A stretch of 64,000 bases of DNA, taken from positions 372,001 to 436,000 of the forward strand of contig NZ_JAUDRZ010000026.1 of the NCBI RefSeq assembly GCF_030380735.1, written 5' to 3'. Made by a program: the position numbers and the translations under genes. The notes below the pieces were generated by a model that saw nothing but the letters and a program-made list of their open reading frames with translations, did no database searches and was not told the DNA's origin. The stretch comes from Rhizobium sp. S152. GTDB taxonomy: Bacteria > Pseudomonadota > Alphaproteobacteria > Rhizobiales > Rhizobiaceae. This document shows, piece after piece, positions 17,506 through 26,157 of the stretch (position 1 is its first letter; each line of letters starts with the position of its first letter).

Positions 17506-18344
17506 GCCGTCTCCTTACTGTCCGCGTGCCGAAATGGATCGGGCCGCAGCCGGCGTCCGGCAAGCGCGCCCAGCCAGTCGAGCGAGGATCGCAGCCGCAC
17601 CACCTCGCCGACCACGACGATGGCGGGAGGCTCCAGCCCAGATGCTTCCGCGGCCGCCGTCGCCTCGCCCAGCGTCGTCTCAAGAACCTGCTGCTCCTTC
17701 GTCGAGGCGTTGCAGACGAAAGCGACCGGCTCTGCAGCCGAACGCCCCGCAGCCATGAGATTGGCGCTGATCTGGGCGATATGCTTCATCGCCATATACA
17801 TGACGATCACGGGCGAGCCCTGTCCGATAGCCTGCCAGTTGATGGCATCGGGAACGATACCGGAGGAATCGTGGCCCGTGAGAAAGGTCACGGCATGGTT
17901 GATCTCCCGATGCGTAACGGGAATGCCGGCATAGGCAAGGCCGCCGATACCGGCGGTGATGCCGGGCACGATACGGAACGGCACGTTGTGCTCGACCAGC
18001 GTCAGCGCCTCTTCGCCGCCCCGCCCGAAGACGAAGGGATCGCCGCCCTTGAGGCGCAGCACGCGCTTGCCCGCACGCGCCAGTTCCACCAGTCGCAGCG
18101 AGATATCGCGCTGCTTGGCCGAGGGCTTACCGCCCCGCTTGCCGGCATATTCGAGAACCGCATCCGGCCGCGCCAGCTTCAGGCATTCCTCGTTGACGAG
18201 CGCGTCATGAACGATCACATCCGCCTCGGCCAGCCCCTTGGCAGCAAGCAGCGTCAGCAGGCCGGGTTCGCCCGGGCCCGCCCCAACGAGCCAGACGCTG
18301 CCGGGCTCCAGAGCCGGCAGATATGAGAAGAAAGGTCCGATCAT
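17502..18344 (-). CDS. cobA: Uroporphyrinogen-III C-methyltransferase CobA
   Basis: 280-aa SAM-dependent methyltransferase (SUMT) that makes precorrin-2 from uroporphyrinogen III, the branch point to cobalamin and siroheme. Signature blocks: WLVGAGPGEPGLLTLLAAKG, LRLKGGDPFVFGRGGEEA, and VPGITAGIGGLAYAGIPVTHRE. The frame is open to 18404. I prefer the ATG at 18344, which gives a normal length, though the Shine-Dalgarno there is weak. It is the first gene of the cobA-B-C-D run. Confidence 0.94.
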   Translation of the reverse strand: MIGPFFSYLPALEPGSVWLVGAGPGEPGLLTLLAAKGLAEADVIVHDALVNEECLKLARPDAVLEYAGKRGGKPSAKQRDISLRLVELARAGKRVLRLKGGDPFVFGRGGEEALTLVEHNVPFRIVPGITAGIGGLAYAGIPVTHREINHAVTFLTGHDSSGIVPDAINWQAIGQGSPVIVMYMAMKHIAQISANLMAAGRSAAEPVAFVCNASTKEQQVLETTLGEATAAAEASGLEPPAIVVVGEVVRLRSSLDWLGALAGRRLRPDPFRHADSKETA

Positions 18345-18477
18345 GGATGATGATCTAGGCCCCGTGGCGAGCAAGGTCAACGCTGTCGGTGCCGCATGCG
18401 GCAAACTCTCGGAAATGCCGGAATCGATGATCGAGAAAACCGCTACAGGACGCTGAAGCGACTCGACAAATTGGAGA

Positions 18478-18498
18478 GCCCGGCCGCATGGGCCGGGC
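18478..18498 (-). terminator. Stem-loop after the nucleoside hydrolase gene
   Basis: An 8-bp GC stem (arms 18478-18485 and 18491-18498, 5-base loop) directly follows the nucleoside hydrolase stop on the minus strand. The T-run after it is poor, so it may be a weak or Rho-assisted terminator. It separates this gene from cobA. Confidence 0.45.
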
Positions 18499-18506
18499 CT
18501 CTGTCA

Positions 18507-19457
18507 TCAGGCCAGAAGCAGAGTATCGCGGATCAGATCGACCACCTTTTCCGACTCGATGCCGGTGCAGACGACCTGGCTCGGCAGGTTGTCCCAATCG
18601 CCAGGCGGGAAGCGTCGCCCGTCCGGCTTGACGATCGTCTGGCCGTCGGCGATGCCGCCGCAGACGACGCGAACGCTGCCGGTGATGGTGGTGAACAGCT
18701 CGGGCGCAACGACATAGACGCAGGCGCAGCTGTCATGCACCATCATGCCGTCTTCGACCGCGTGCTTGTAGAAGTCGATATAGAACTGCGAGAGCCTGTC
18801 GAGAAGCTTGACCGCATCGTCGCCCCTGGCCGCCATCTCGCCGAGATAGCCGCGGCTCATGGTGGTGATGGCGGTGACGTCGAGACCGATGACGACCACC
18901 TTCCACGGCGCCGTCAGGATGATATCGGCGGCCTCGGGATCGCCATGGATGTTCGCTTCCGCGACGGGAGTGACATTGCCGGGCACATAGAAGTTGCCGC
19001 CCATGATCACGACCTGCTTCACTAGGCCGGCGATTTCGGGATCTTCCTTCAGGGCGAGCGCGAGGTTCGTCATGCGGCCGACGGCAACCAGCGTCACCTC
19101 GCCCGGATTGGCGCGAACAGTGTCGATGATGAACTTGTAGGCCGGGCGCGGATCGACCGGTAGGTCGACCGTCGCGGGCACGTCGATATTGCCGAGGCCG
19201 TCGTCGCCATGCACGAAGGTCGGCCATGCGCCTTCCTTGCGGGACGGATCGATGGTCACATCGGCACCCTTGGCGACAGGTGCGGCAATATCCCATTCGC
19301 GCTTCAGGAACAGCGCATTGCGCGTGGTCGTCTCGATCGAGGCATTGCCGAAGACGGTGGTGATGCCGATCAGATCGATCTCGGGATGGCGGTGCAGGAA
19401 GAGCAGCGCCATCGCGTCGTCGACGCCGGGATCCGTATCGTAAATGACCTTGTGCAT
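18507..19457 (-). CDS. Nucleoside hydrolase (IunH/RihA-type)
   Basis: 316-aa inosine-uridine-preferring nucleoside hydrolase. The N-terminal calcium/ribose-binding motif is clear (HKVIYDTDPGVDDAMALLFL), as are TTVFGNASIETTTRNAL and the later MGGNFYVPGNVTPVAEANIHGDPEAA. It cleaves ribonucleosides to base and ribose in the cytosol. The ATG at 19457 follows AGAAGGAAC. It interrupts the cobalamin genes and may supply bases for salvage or lower-ligand metabolism, but nothing in the sequence shows a functional link. Confidence 0.92.
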   Translation of the reverse strand: MHKVIYDTDPGVDDAMALLFLHRHPEIDLIGITTVFGNASIETTTRNALFLKREWDIAAPVAKGADVTIDPSRKEGAWPTFVHGDDGLGNIDVPATVDLPVDPRPAYKFIIDTVRANPGEVTLVAVGRMTNLALALKEDPEIAGLVKQVVIMGGNFYVPGNVTPVAEANIHGDPEAADIILTAPWKVVVIGLDVTAITTMSRGYLGEMAARGDDAVKLLDRLSQFYIDFYKHAVEDGMMVHDSCACVYVVAPELFTTITGSVRVVCGGIADGQTIVKPDGRRFPPGDWDNLPSQVVCTGIESEKVVDLIRDTLLLA

Positions 19458-19535
19458 GATGTTCCTTCTCATTTTCTTGTTATTGCCGCGGGTCATAGAA
19501 TGGCGCCCACGAAATCGCGGCCACCATAGCGCCCC

Positions 19536-19955
19536 CTATTCTTTCCGCAACCGGATGCATGCGACAGCGGCCGTCGCATGCGCGGATTTGATCTTCGGCA
19601 CGACGAGATCCGCCTCCAGCCCGATCGCCGCCAGCGACGCCGGCTCCGCCACGCCGTGACAGCCGACGCGCGCGAAGACGATATCGGACGGATTCTTGAT
19701 CCTCGGCGTCTCCCGCTCGAGCGTCCCGGCATCGAAGAAGACGGCGGGAACACCGAAATGCGCGGCCACCGCCAATATCGCCGGCTCGTCACGGCGGGAA
19801 TCGATCGACGCGACGCCGGCCAGCCGAGACGCCTGCGCACCGGCCGTCCGCAAGGCCGTCTCCGCCAGTTCGAGAACCTCGGCAGGCGGCGTGCCGCGCT
19901 CGCAGCCAAGGCCGAGCACATAGCGCCGGTTCCTATCCAAATGCAGTGACGTCAT
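19536..19955 (-). CDS. cobE: Cobalamin biosynthesis protein CobE
   Basis: 139-aa protein of the CobE/GbiG (CbiG C-terminal) family. It begins with RRYVLGLGCERGTPPAEVLELAETAL and continues with VASIDSRRDEPAILAVAAHFGVPAVFFDAGTLE, both typical. The exact role in the aerobic pathway is unclear; CbiG-type domains are linked to the ring-contraction steps. The frame runs on to 20597, but that part is the antisense shadow of the TSUP gene. I place the start at the ATG at 19955. Shine-Dalgarno is weak. Confidence 0.88.
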   Translation of the reverse strand: MTSLHLDRNRRYVLGLGCERGTPPAEVLELAETALRTAGAQASRLAGVASIDSRRDEPAILAVAAHFGVPAVFFDAGTLERETPRIKNPSDIVFARVGCHGVAEPASLAAIGLEADLVVPKIKSAHATAAVACIRLRKE

Positions 19956-20060
19956 ATCCAGAAAATGCCGGTTGTCTGTGTCCCGCAAGCCATTGCAGCC
20001 CCAGCCGGTAAATGCAACAAGCGCGCCGACACAGTGCATTAGCATTCCCACAGGTTTCCC

Positions 20061-20846
20061 TTGTCCGATCTTGCCCCCCACCTGCTTTTTCTCCTTGCCC
20101 TTGCAGCCTTCTTCGCCGGTTTCGTCGATGCCATCGCCGGCGGCGGTGGACTGATCACCGTTCCGGCGATGCTGATCGCCGGCATTCCGCCGCTTCAGAC
20201 GCTGGGCACCAACAAGGTGCAATCGGTCTGCGGCGCGGCATCGGCCACCATCGCCTATGCCCGCAAGGGCCACGTGAACCTGCGCGAGCAGCTGCCGATG
20301 GCGATGATGGCGCTCATGGGCGGCGCGCTTGGTGCAGCACTTGCAACGATCGTGCCGGGCGACGTGCTGAGGGCCGTGATGCCGGTGCTGCTGATCGCGA
20401 TCGCGCTCTATTTTGCGCTGAAACCGAATCTCGGCGACGTCGACAAGCACCGCCGCATCACGCCCTTCGTCTTCGGCCTGACGCTGGTACCCGCCATTGG
20501 CTTCTACGATGGCGTTTTCGGCCCCGGCACCGGCTCCTTCTTCATGCTCGGCTTCGTTTCGCTGGCGGGTTTCGGCATGCTGAAGGCGACCGCGCATACC
20601 AAACTCTTGAACTTCGGCTCGAACCTCGGCGCCCTCATCGTCTTCGCCTCGTTCGGCGCGACGCTCTGGAAGATCGGCCTGATGATGGGCGCCTGCCAGT
20701 TTCTCGGCGCGCAGGTCGGCTCGCGGCTCGCCATGCGCATCGGCGCGAAGCTGATCAAGCCAATCCTCGTCATCGTCTGCATCGCGTTTGCGATCAAGCT
20801 GTTGTCCGATCCCGCCAATCCGCTGCGCGTCTGGCTCGGACTATGA
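20061..20846 (+). CDS. TSUP (TauE/SafE) family membrane transporter
   Basis: 261-aa inner-membrane protein with about eight TM segments and the family's repeated motifs, here FAGFVDAIAGGGGLITVPAMLIAGIPPLQTLGTNKVQ in the first half and GFYDGVFGPGTGSFFM in the second. TSUP proteins move small anions such as sulfite, sulfoacetate or other organic sulfonates. The start is a TTG at 20061. It is on the opposite strand from all the cob genes around it and may be unrelated to B12. Confidence 0.88.
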   Translation: MSDLAPHLLFLLALAAFFAGFVDAIAGGGGLITVPAMLIAGIPPLQTLGTNKVQSVCGAASATIAYARKGHVNLREQLPMAMMALMGGALGAALATIVPGDVLRAVMPVLLIAIALYFALKPNLGDVDKHRRITPFVFGLTLVPAIGFYDGVFGPGTGSFFMLGFVSLAGFGMLKATAHTKLLNFGSNLGALIVFASFGATLWKIGLMMGACQFLGAQVGSRLAMRIGAKLIKPILVIVCIAFAIKLLSDPANPLRVWLGL

Positions 20847-20849
20847 ACC

Positions 20850-21275
20850 TCAGAACAGCGCCAGAAGCAGCGCTCCCCCGGCGATCAGGCTGACGCCGAG
20901 CCAGTTCATCATGTTGAGCTTCTCGCCGAGAAACACGACGCCGAAGATGGCGACGAGGACAATCGAAAGCTTATCGATCGGGGCGACGCGGGCGGCATCG
21001 CCGATCTTCAATGCGCGAAAATAGGCAAGCCAGGACGCCCCTGTCGCGGCCCCCGAGAGACAGAGGAAGATCCAGGTCCTCGACGAGATGCTGGAAAATG
21101 GCTGCCACTGCCCGCTCGCCAGCACGATCGCGCTGATGATGACGAGGATCACCACCGTGCGGATCAGCGTCGCGAAATCGGAATTGATGCCAGCCACGCC
21201 GATCTTGGCAAAGATCGCCGTCAGCGCCGCGAAGGCCGCCGATAGGACAGCCCAGAAAATCCAGCTCTGCGTCAT
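20850..21275 (-). CDS. Half-size EamA/DMT membrane protein
   Basis: 141-aa hydrophobic protein with a single EamA unit of about five TM helices, ending in VVFLGEKLNMMNWLGVSLIAGGALLLALF, the usual C-terminus of a 10-TM EamA repeat. Full-length EamA transporters have two such units, so this one would have to dimerise. Its ATG overlaps the cobO stop (TGATG), so it is translated with cobO, suggesting a role linked to cobalamin or cobalt, unproven. GGAG precedes the start. Confidence 0.82.
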   Translation of the reverse strand: MTQSWIFWAVLSAAFAALTAIFAKIGVAGINSDFATLIRTVVILVIISAIVLASGQWQPFSSISSRTWIFLCLSGAATGASWLAYFRALKIGDAARVAPIDKLSIVLVAIFGVVFLGEKLNMMNWLGVSLIAGGALLLALF

Positions 21276-21907
21276 CAAAACTCCACGCCCGCCTGCCCCT
21301 TGATGCCCGAGCGGAACGGATGCTTGATCAGTTCCATCTCGGTCACCAGATCGGCGATCTCGATCAGCTCGTCCTTGGCATTGCGCCCGGTGAGAACGAC
21401 GTGAGTCATATAGGGCTTTTCCGTCTTCAGAAACGCCACGACCTCGTTGATATCGATGTAATCATAGCGCAGCGCAATGTTGATCTCGTCGAGCAGCACC
21501 ATCGAATTGCGCTCGTCACGGATCAGTTCCTTTGCCTTCTCCCAGGCCGCCCCTGCCGCCGCGACATCACGGGCGCGGTCCTGCGTTTCCCAGGTGAAGC
21601 CCTCGCCCATCGTGTGGAACTGGCAGACATCGGAGAAATGCTTCTCGATCAGATCGCGCTCGCCCGTCCACATCGCGCCCTTGATGAACTGCACGACGGC
21701 GGACGGCTTGCCATGCGCGATATGCCGGAAGATCATTCCGAAGGCCGAGGACGACTTGCCCTTGCCCTTGCCGGTATGGACGATGATCAGGCCCTTCTCG
21801 CCCGTCTTCGTCGCCATGATCTTGTCGCGCGCGGCCTTCTTCTTGGCCATCTTCTCGCTATGGCGGGCATCGTCTTGGCCTGATGTCTCGGTAGTTTCCT
21901 CAGTCAT
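21275..21907 (-). CDS. cobO: Cob(I)yrinic acid a,c-diamide adenosyltransferase CobO
   Basis: 210-aa ATP:corrinoid adenosyltransferase of the CobA/BtuR type, which adds the 5'-deoxyadenosyl group to reduced corrinoid. The P-loop is readable (IIVHTGKGKGKSSSAFGM) and so is MVLLDEINIALRYDYID. The frame is open to 21928, but the ATG at 21907 has GGGGAAG at good spacing. It lies directly after cobN and shares a stop/start overlap with the EamA gene. Confidence 0.95.
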   Translation of the reverse strand: MTEETTETSGQDDARHSEKMAKKKAARDKIMATKTGEKGLIIVHTGKGKGKSSSAFGMIFRHIAHGKPSAVVQFIKGAMWTGERDLIEKHFSDVCQFHTMGEGFTWETQDRARDVAAAGAAWEKAKELIRDERNSMVLLDEINIALRYDYIDINEVVAFLKTEKPYMTHVVLTGRNAKDELIEIADLVTEMELIKHPFRSGIKGQAGVEF

Positions 21908-21908
21908 G

Positions 21909-24900
21909 TCAAACTTCCCCGGATGCAATCTTCAATCGGTCGGCGGCATCGCGACCGCCTGATCTGTGATGTGTGTTGTCTGTGGCAGAGAGATCGAACT
22001 GCGCCGAATTGCTGCGCGGCGTCCACAGCCGCCGCTCGATCGCCTCCAGCAGCCGCTCTTTCATTTCCTCGTAGGCCGCCGGGTTCTTCTCGACCATGAA
22101 ATCGCGCGCGCGCTGATCGACGACGAAGGCCTGGTAGACCGCCTCGAAATGATGGTTGCCGACGGCGCCCGTGGTCGCCGCGAAGGCGAAGAGATAATCG
22201 ACGGTGGCCGATATCTCGAAAGCGCCCTTGTAACCGTGGCGCATCACGCCCTCGATCCACTTCGGATTGACGACGCGGCCGCGCACCACGCGGGCGATCT
22301 CCTCCTCCAGCGACCGGATCACCGGCTTCTCCGGCATGGAGTGATCGTTGTGATAGATCGACGGCCTTGTGCCGCCGAGCGTTTCCGCCGCCGCCGCCAT
22401 GCCGCCTTCGAACTGGTAGTAGTCGTCGCTGTCGAGCAGGTCGTGCTCGCGATTGTCCTGGTTCTGCACCACCGCCTGGATCGAGCGCAGCCTTTCCTCG
22501 AAGACACCACGCTCGGCCCGGCCCTCTTCCCCGGCGCCATAGGCATAGCTGCCCCAGACCAGATAGGCCTCCGCCAGATCGGCGCGCCGCTCCCAGCCCT
22601 TCTCGTCGATCAGCGCCTGCAGTCCGGCGCCATAGGCACCCGGCTTCGACCCGAAGATGCGGTACCCCGCGCGTTTGGCCGCCGCCGCCTGATCCAGCCC
22701 GGCGGCCGTGAGCCGAGCGGCTTCGCCGCGCATGCGCTCGGCGATCGGGTTGTCAGCGGCATCCTCGTCCAGCGCGCCGACAGCCCGGATCGCCTTGTCG
22801 AACAAGGCGATCTGCTCCGGAAAAGCATCGCGGAAGAAGCCTGAAATACGCAACGTCACATCCACACGCGGCCTTCTCAGCATGGCCTGTGGAACGATCT
22901 CGTAGCCGGTCACCCGCCGGGACGTCATATCCCACACCGGCTTGACTCCGATCAGCGCCAACGCTTGCGCGATATCGTCGCCACCGGTGCGCATGTTCGA
23001 CGTGCCCCAGGCCGTCAATCCAAAGGACACCGGCCACTCGCCGTGATCCTGCACATAGCGGCGCACCAGAAGCTCCGCCGATTTCTTGCCCAGTTCATAG
23101 GCCGCCGGCGTCGGCACCGCGCGGCTGTCCACGGAGTAGAAGTTCCGCCCCGTCGGCAACACGTCCGGCCGCCCTCGGGTCGGTGCGCCCGATGGGCCCG
23201 GTGGCACAAAACGGCCATCGAGGCCGCGCAGCAGCCCCTCGATCTCGGCTGGCCCGCAGGCGAGGATGGAAGGTTTCAGTCGTGTTTCGATCTCGTTGAG
23301 GACAGCTCTGGTTTGGGACCAGAAGGTTGGGCACGGCGTCTCGCCGGAGACAAATTTCGCGGCCAGCAGTTCGATGCGCTCGACGGTATCGCCCTGCGTG
23401 CGCCATGGGTCGGCAGAGACGGTTGCGAGGATATCCGGGCGCGGGCCGGCCCAAAGGGCGGCCATGTCGCAGTCGAGGGGATCGAAGGCTACGCTTGCGC
23501 CCGTGATCCCCCCCTCTGCCCTGCCGGGCATCTCCCCCTCAGCGGGGGAGATTGGCTGGGCGCGCCCGCTCGCTCCAACCTCTACGGCTTGCGAAGATGT
23601 CTGCCACGAGTCGATCTCCCCCCTTGAGGGGGAGATGTCCGGCAGGACAGAGGGGGGTAAGCTGCCCGGCATAACGCCTACAGCAACGCCCAACCCTGCA
23701 TCCTCGGCAATCGCCCGCTGCAAACTCCGATCACCGCCCTCGCCCAGCCCGCGCGGCACCCGCGCCAGCGCCACCGTCAGATCCGTCAGCAGCCGCCCCT
23801 GCGGCGATACCCCGAACACATGCAGCCCATCCCGGATCTGCATCTCCTTGAGATCACACAGATAAGCATCGAGCTTTTTCAGCGCTTCGCTCTCGCTTTC
23901 CCCCTTGGCAATCCCCGCGTCCTGATCGAGCCCGATATCGGCGACGAGATCGAGAATCTGCTTGCTCAAAAGCCGGATCCGGCGCGGATCGCCACCCGAG
24001 GCCTCGTAATATTCGTCGACCAGCGCTTCGAGATCCTTCAATGGCCCGTAGCTTTCGGCCCGCGTCAGCGGCGGCGTCAGGTGGTCGATGATCACGGCGG
24101 CGGTGCGGCGCTTGGCCTGCGTCCCCTCGCCGGGATCGTTGACGATGAAGGGGTAGAGATGCGGCAGCGGCCCGAGGATCGCCTCGGGATAGCAGCTTTC
24201 CGATAGCGCCAGCGCCTTGCCCGGTAGCCATTCGAGATTGCCGTGCTTGCCCATGTGGATCACGGCGTGCGCTTCGAATTCGTGGCGCAGGAAGGCGTAG
24301 AAGGCGAGATAGCCGTGCGGCGGAACGAGGTCCGGCGAGTGATAGCTTTCCTTCGGATCGATATTGTAGCCGCGCGCCGGCTGGATACCGACGAGCACAC
24401 CGCCGAAGCGCGTGAACGGCAGCGCAAACGCGCCATCCGCGACATAGGGATCGGCCTCCGGCTCGCCCCAGCGCGCGCCGATCTCGTCTTGAATCTTTTT
24501 CGGAAGAGTTGCGAGGAAATCCCTATAACGACTCACGGAAAGCGTCTCGCGGATGATCTTCCCATCATGACCGGAATTGGTGGGTCCTTCCGTAATATGC
24601 CGCATCAGCGCATCGCCATCCGCGGAGATGTCGGCCACCGCATAGCCGGCCTTGCGCATCGCCGTGAGCACCTCGATCGTGCCCGCGGGCGTATCGAGAC
24701 CGACGCCGTTTCCGAGCCTGCCGTCACGGTTCGGATAGTTAGCCATGACGAGCGCCACCCGCCGCTCGGCCGGCTTTGCGCGCCGCAACCGCGCCCAGTT
24801 GGCCGCCAGCCGCACTGTGTAGCGCATGCGCCCCGCATCCGGCTCGCTGGCAACGATATTGGCTTCGACCAGCGCATCATACCGCGCCGCAGACTTGAAC

Positions 24901-25925
24901 GAGACCGCACGGGCAAGAACCCGGCCATCGACCTCGGGCAACGCCACGTTCATGCCGAGATCGCGCGCCGACAGACCTTGCGAGGAGTTTTCCCACGCCT
25001 CCTTCGAAGATGCGGAAAAGATCGCCTGCAGCACCACGGCATCGCTGACCTCGAGCACAGTCGGCTGCCGCTCCGCGCCCGGCGCCGAGACGGCGAAGCC
25101 GGTCGTGTTGATGACGACATCAGGCTTGGTGGCGGCGAAGACGCTTTCGAGGATACCCTTGGAGACGGGGTCCTTGAGGCTGTAGGCGAAGATCGGGAGC
25201 GGCCGGATGCCCTCAGCTATCAGCGCCTCGATCAGCGCCTCGACGGGACGGGTTTCGCCGCTTTGCACGAGGGCGCGGTAGAAGGAGATGGCGACTGTGG
25301 GCGGGTTTCCCGTCGCTGACGTCCCGCCCGGCAACATCTCGCCCGAAAGCCGCCGCCACTCCTCGACCCCGACAACACCCCGGTCCGGCCACCAGATCCC
25401 GGCCTTCATCAGCGGCGCCGCCGCCTCCGGCTTCTCGTCCCCCGACAGCATCGCCTCGGCATAGTCGAGAAACGCACGCGTATTCGCATCGCCCCCCTCG
25501 ATCAGATAGGCCCAGAGTGCATTCAGATCCTCAAGCGGCACATTCGAAAACGGCGTCAACCCCGCGTCTGGCTTGGAATCTCCAGGCAGCACAGCGATCA
25601 GCGCGCCATGACGCGCCGCCGCCGCATGCAGCGCCTCCAGCGCGTAATGAAAATAGCTGGCGCCGCCCAGCGCCCTGACGACGATCAGCTTCGCGTGCCG
25701 CGCCGTGCGCTCGACATAGGCATCGACGGACATCGGATGCTTGAGGCTCATCAGACTCGCGATGCGCAGCGACCGTGCGCCGGCACGCCGGCCATGCGTC
25801 GCCGCCACCGCCGCCAATTCCGTGTCGGCGGCCGAGAGAAACAGGATGTCGCCGGGAGACTGACCGAGATCGATCGCCTCCTCGCCGTCGCTGATCGTTC
25901 CCTGCTGGGCTAGAAGGAGGTGCAT
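21909..25925 (-). CDS. cobN: Cobaltochelatase subunit CobN with an in-frame repeat insertion
   Basis: 1338-aa large subunit of the ATP-dependent aerobic cobaltochelatase CobNST, which inserts Co2+ into hydrogenobyrinic acid a,c-diamide. Family sequence is continuous from MHLLLAQQGTISDGEEAIDL through NYPNRDGRLGNGVGLDTPAG, HMGKHGNLEWLPGKALALSE and HYFEAVYQAFVVD-like C-terminal segments. It is longer than the usual roughly 1275 aa. About residues 756-807 are encoded by a RIME-like palindromic element (23505-23658) rich in S, P, G and E. The frame stays open through it, so the protein probably tolerates the insertion as a surface loop. cobW precedes and cobO follows. Confidence 0.95.
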   Translation of the reverse strand: MHLLLAQQGTISDGEEAIDLGQSPGDILFLSAADTELAAVAATHGRRAGARSLRIASLMSLKHPMSVDAYVERTARHAKLIVVRALGGASYFHYALEALHAAAARHGALIAVLPGDSKPDAGLTPFSNVPLEDLNALWAYLIEGGDANTRAFLDYAEAMLSGDEKPEAAAPLMKAGIWWPDRGVVGVEEWRRLSGEMLPGGTSATGNPPTVAISFYRALVQSGETRPVEALIEALIAEGIRPLPIFAYSLKDPVSKGILESVFAATKPDVVINTTGFAVSAPGAERQPTVLEVSDAVVLQAIFSASSKEAWENSSQGLSARDLGMNVALPEVDGRVLARAVSFKSAARYDALVEANIVASEPDAGRMRYTVRLAANWARLRRAKPAERRVALVMANYPNRDGRLGNGVGLDTPAGTIEVLTAMRKAGYAVADISADGDALMRHITEGPTNSGHDGKIIRETLSVSRYRDFLATLPKKIQDEIGARWGEPEADPYVADGAFALPFTRFGGVLVGIQPARGYNIDPKESYHSPDLVPPHGYLAFYAFLRHEFEAHAVIHMGKHGNLEWLPGKALALSESCYPEAILGPLPHLYPFIVNDPGEGTQAKRRTAAVIIDHLTPPLTRAESYGPLKDLEALVDEYYEASGGDPRRIRLLSKQILDLVADIGLDQDAGIAKGESESEALKKLDAYLCDLKEMQIRDGLHVFGVSPQGRLLTDLTVALARVPRGLGEGGDRSLQRAIAEDAGLGVAVGVMPGSLPPSVLPDISPSRGEIDSWQTSSQAVEVGASGRAQPISPAEGEMPGRAEGGITGASVAFDPLDCDMAALWAGPRPDILATVSADPWRTQGDTVERIELLAAKFVSGETPCPTFWSQTRAVLNEIETRLKPSILACGPAEIEGLLRGLDGRFVPPGPSGAPTRGRPDVLPTGRNFYSVDSRAVPTPAAYELGKKSAELLVRRYVQDHGEWPVSFGLTAWGTSNMRTGGDDIAQALALIGVKPVWDMTSRRVTGYEIVPQAMLRRPRVDVTLRISGFFRDAFPEQIALFDKAIRAVGALDEDAADNPIAERMRGEAARLTAAGLDQAAAAKRAGYRIFGSKPGAYGAGLQALIDEKGWERRADLAEAYLVWGSYAYGAGEEGRAERGVFEERLRSIQAVVQNQDNREHDLLDSDDYYQFEGGMAAAAETLGGTRPSIYHNDHSMPEKPVIRSLEEEIARVVRGRVVNPKWIEGVMRHGYKGAFEISATVDYLFAFAATTGAVGNHHFEAVYQAFVVDQRARDFMVEKNPAAYEEMKERLLEAIERRLWTPRSNSAQFDLSATDNTHHRSGGRDAADRLKIASGEV
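23505..23658. repeat. RIME-like palindromic element inside cobN
   Basis: About 154 bp with imperfect outer inverted arms (left arm from about 23510 containing CCCTCTGCCCTGCCGGGCAT; right arm ending near 23656 with its near-complement; about 26 of 28 positions match) and two inner hairpins (CTCCCCCTCAGCGGGGGAG and CTCCCCCCTTGAGGGGGAG). This architecture of two palindromes in a mosaic is that of rhizobial intergenic mosaic elements. Here it sits in coding sequence, in frame. Confidence 0.8.
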
Positions 25926-25970
25926 GGCAGTATGTCTTTACGGGAAATGTTATTTGCAGGCGTAGAGTGC

Positions 25971-26102
25971 GTGGCCCCCTCATCCGACCCTTCGGGCCAC
26001 CTTCTCCCCGTCGGGGAGAAGGGAAGACTGGCGCTGGCGGCTAGCCACGAGTCTCTTCTCCCCCACGGGGAGAAGGTGCCGGCAGGCGGATGAGGGGGCC
26101 AC
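25971..26102. repeat. RIME-like palindromic element between cobW and cobN
   Basis: 132-bp element bounded by a perfect 16-bp inverted repeat (GTGGCCCCCTCATCCG at 25971-25986 and its complement at 26087-26102), with inner hairpins around TTCTCCCCGTCGGGGAGAA and TTCTCCCCCACGGGGAGAA. It lies in the transcribed gap upstream of cobN and could affect mRNA stability or cobW/cobN ratio. Confidence 0.85.
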
Positions 26103-26157
26103 GCCGCACAAGTCCAGCTATCCTCAAAGCGACAACCGCGCATTCCAACCATCAACC

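Noticed and set aside
19956..20597. N-terminal extension of the cobE frame
   Set aside because: This part is the reverse strand of the TSUP gene; CobE homology starts at the ATG at 19955.
23505..26102. Palindromic repeats considered as CRISPR or as terminators
   Set aside because: There are only two, they are not regularly spaced with unique spacers, and their long nested palindromes match RIME-type elements.
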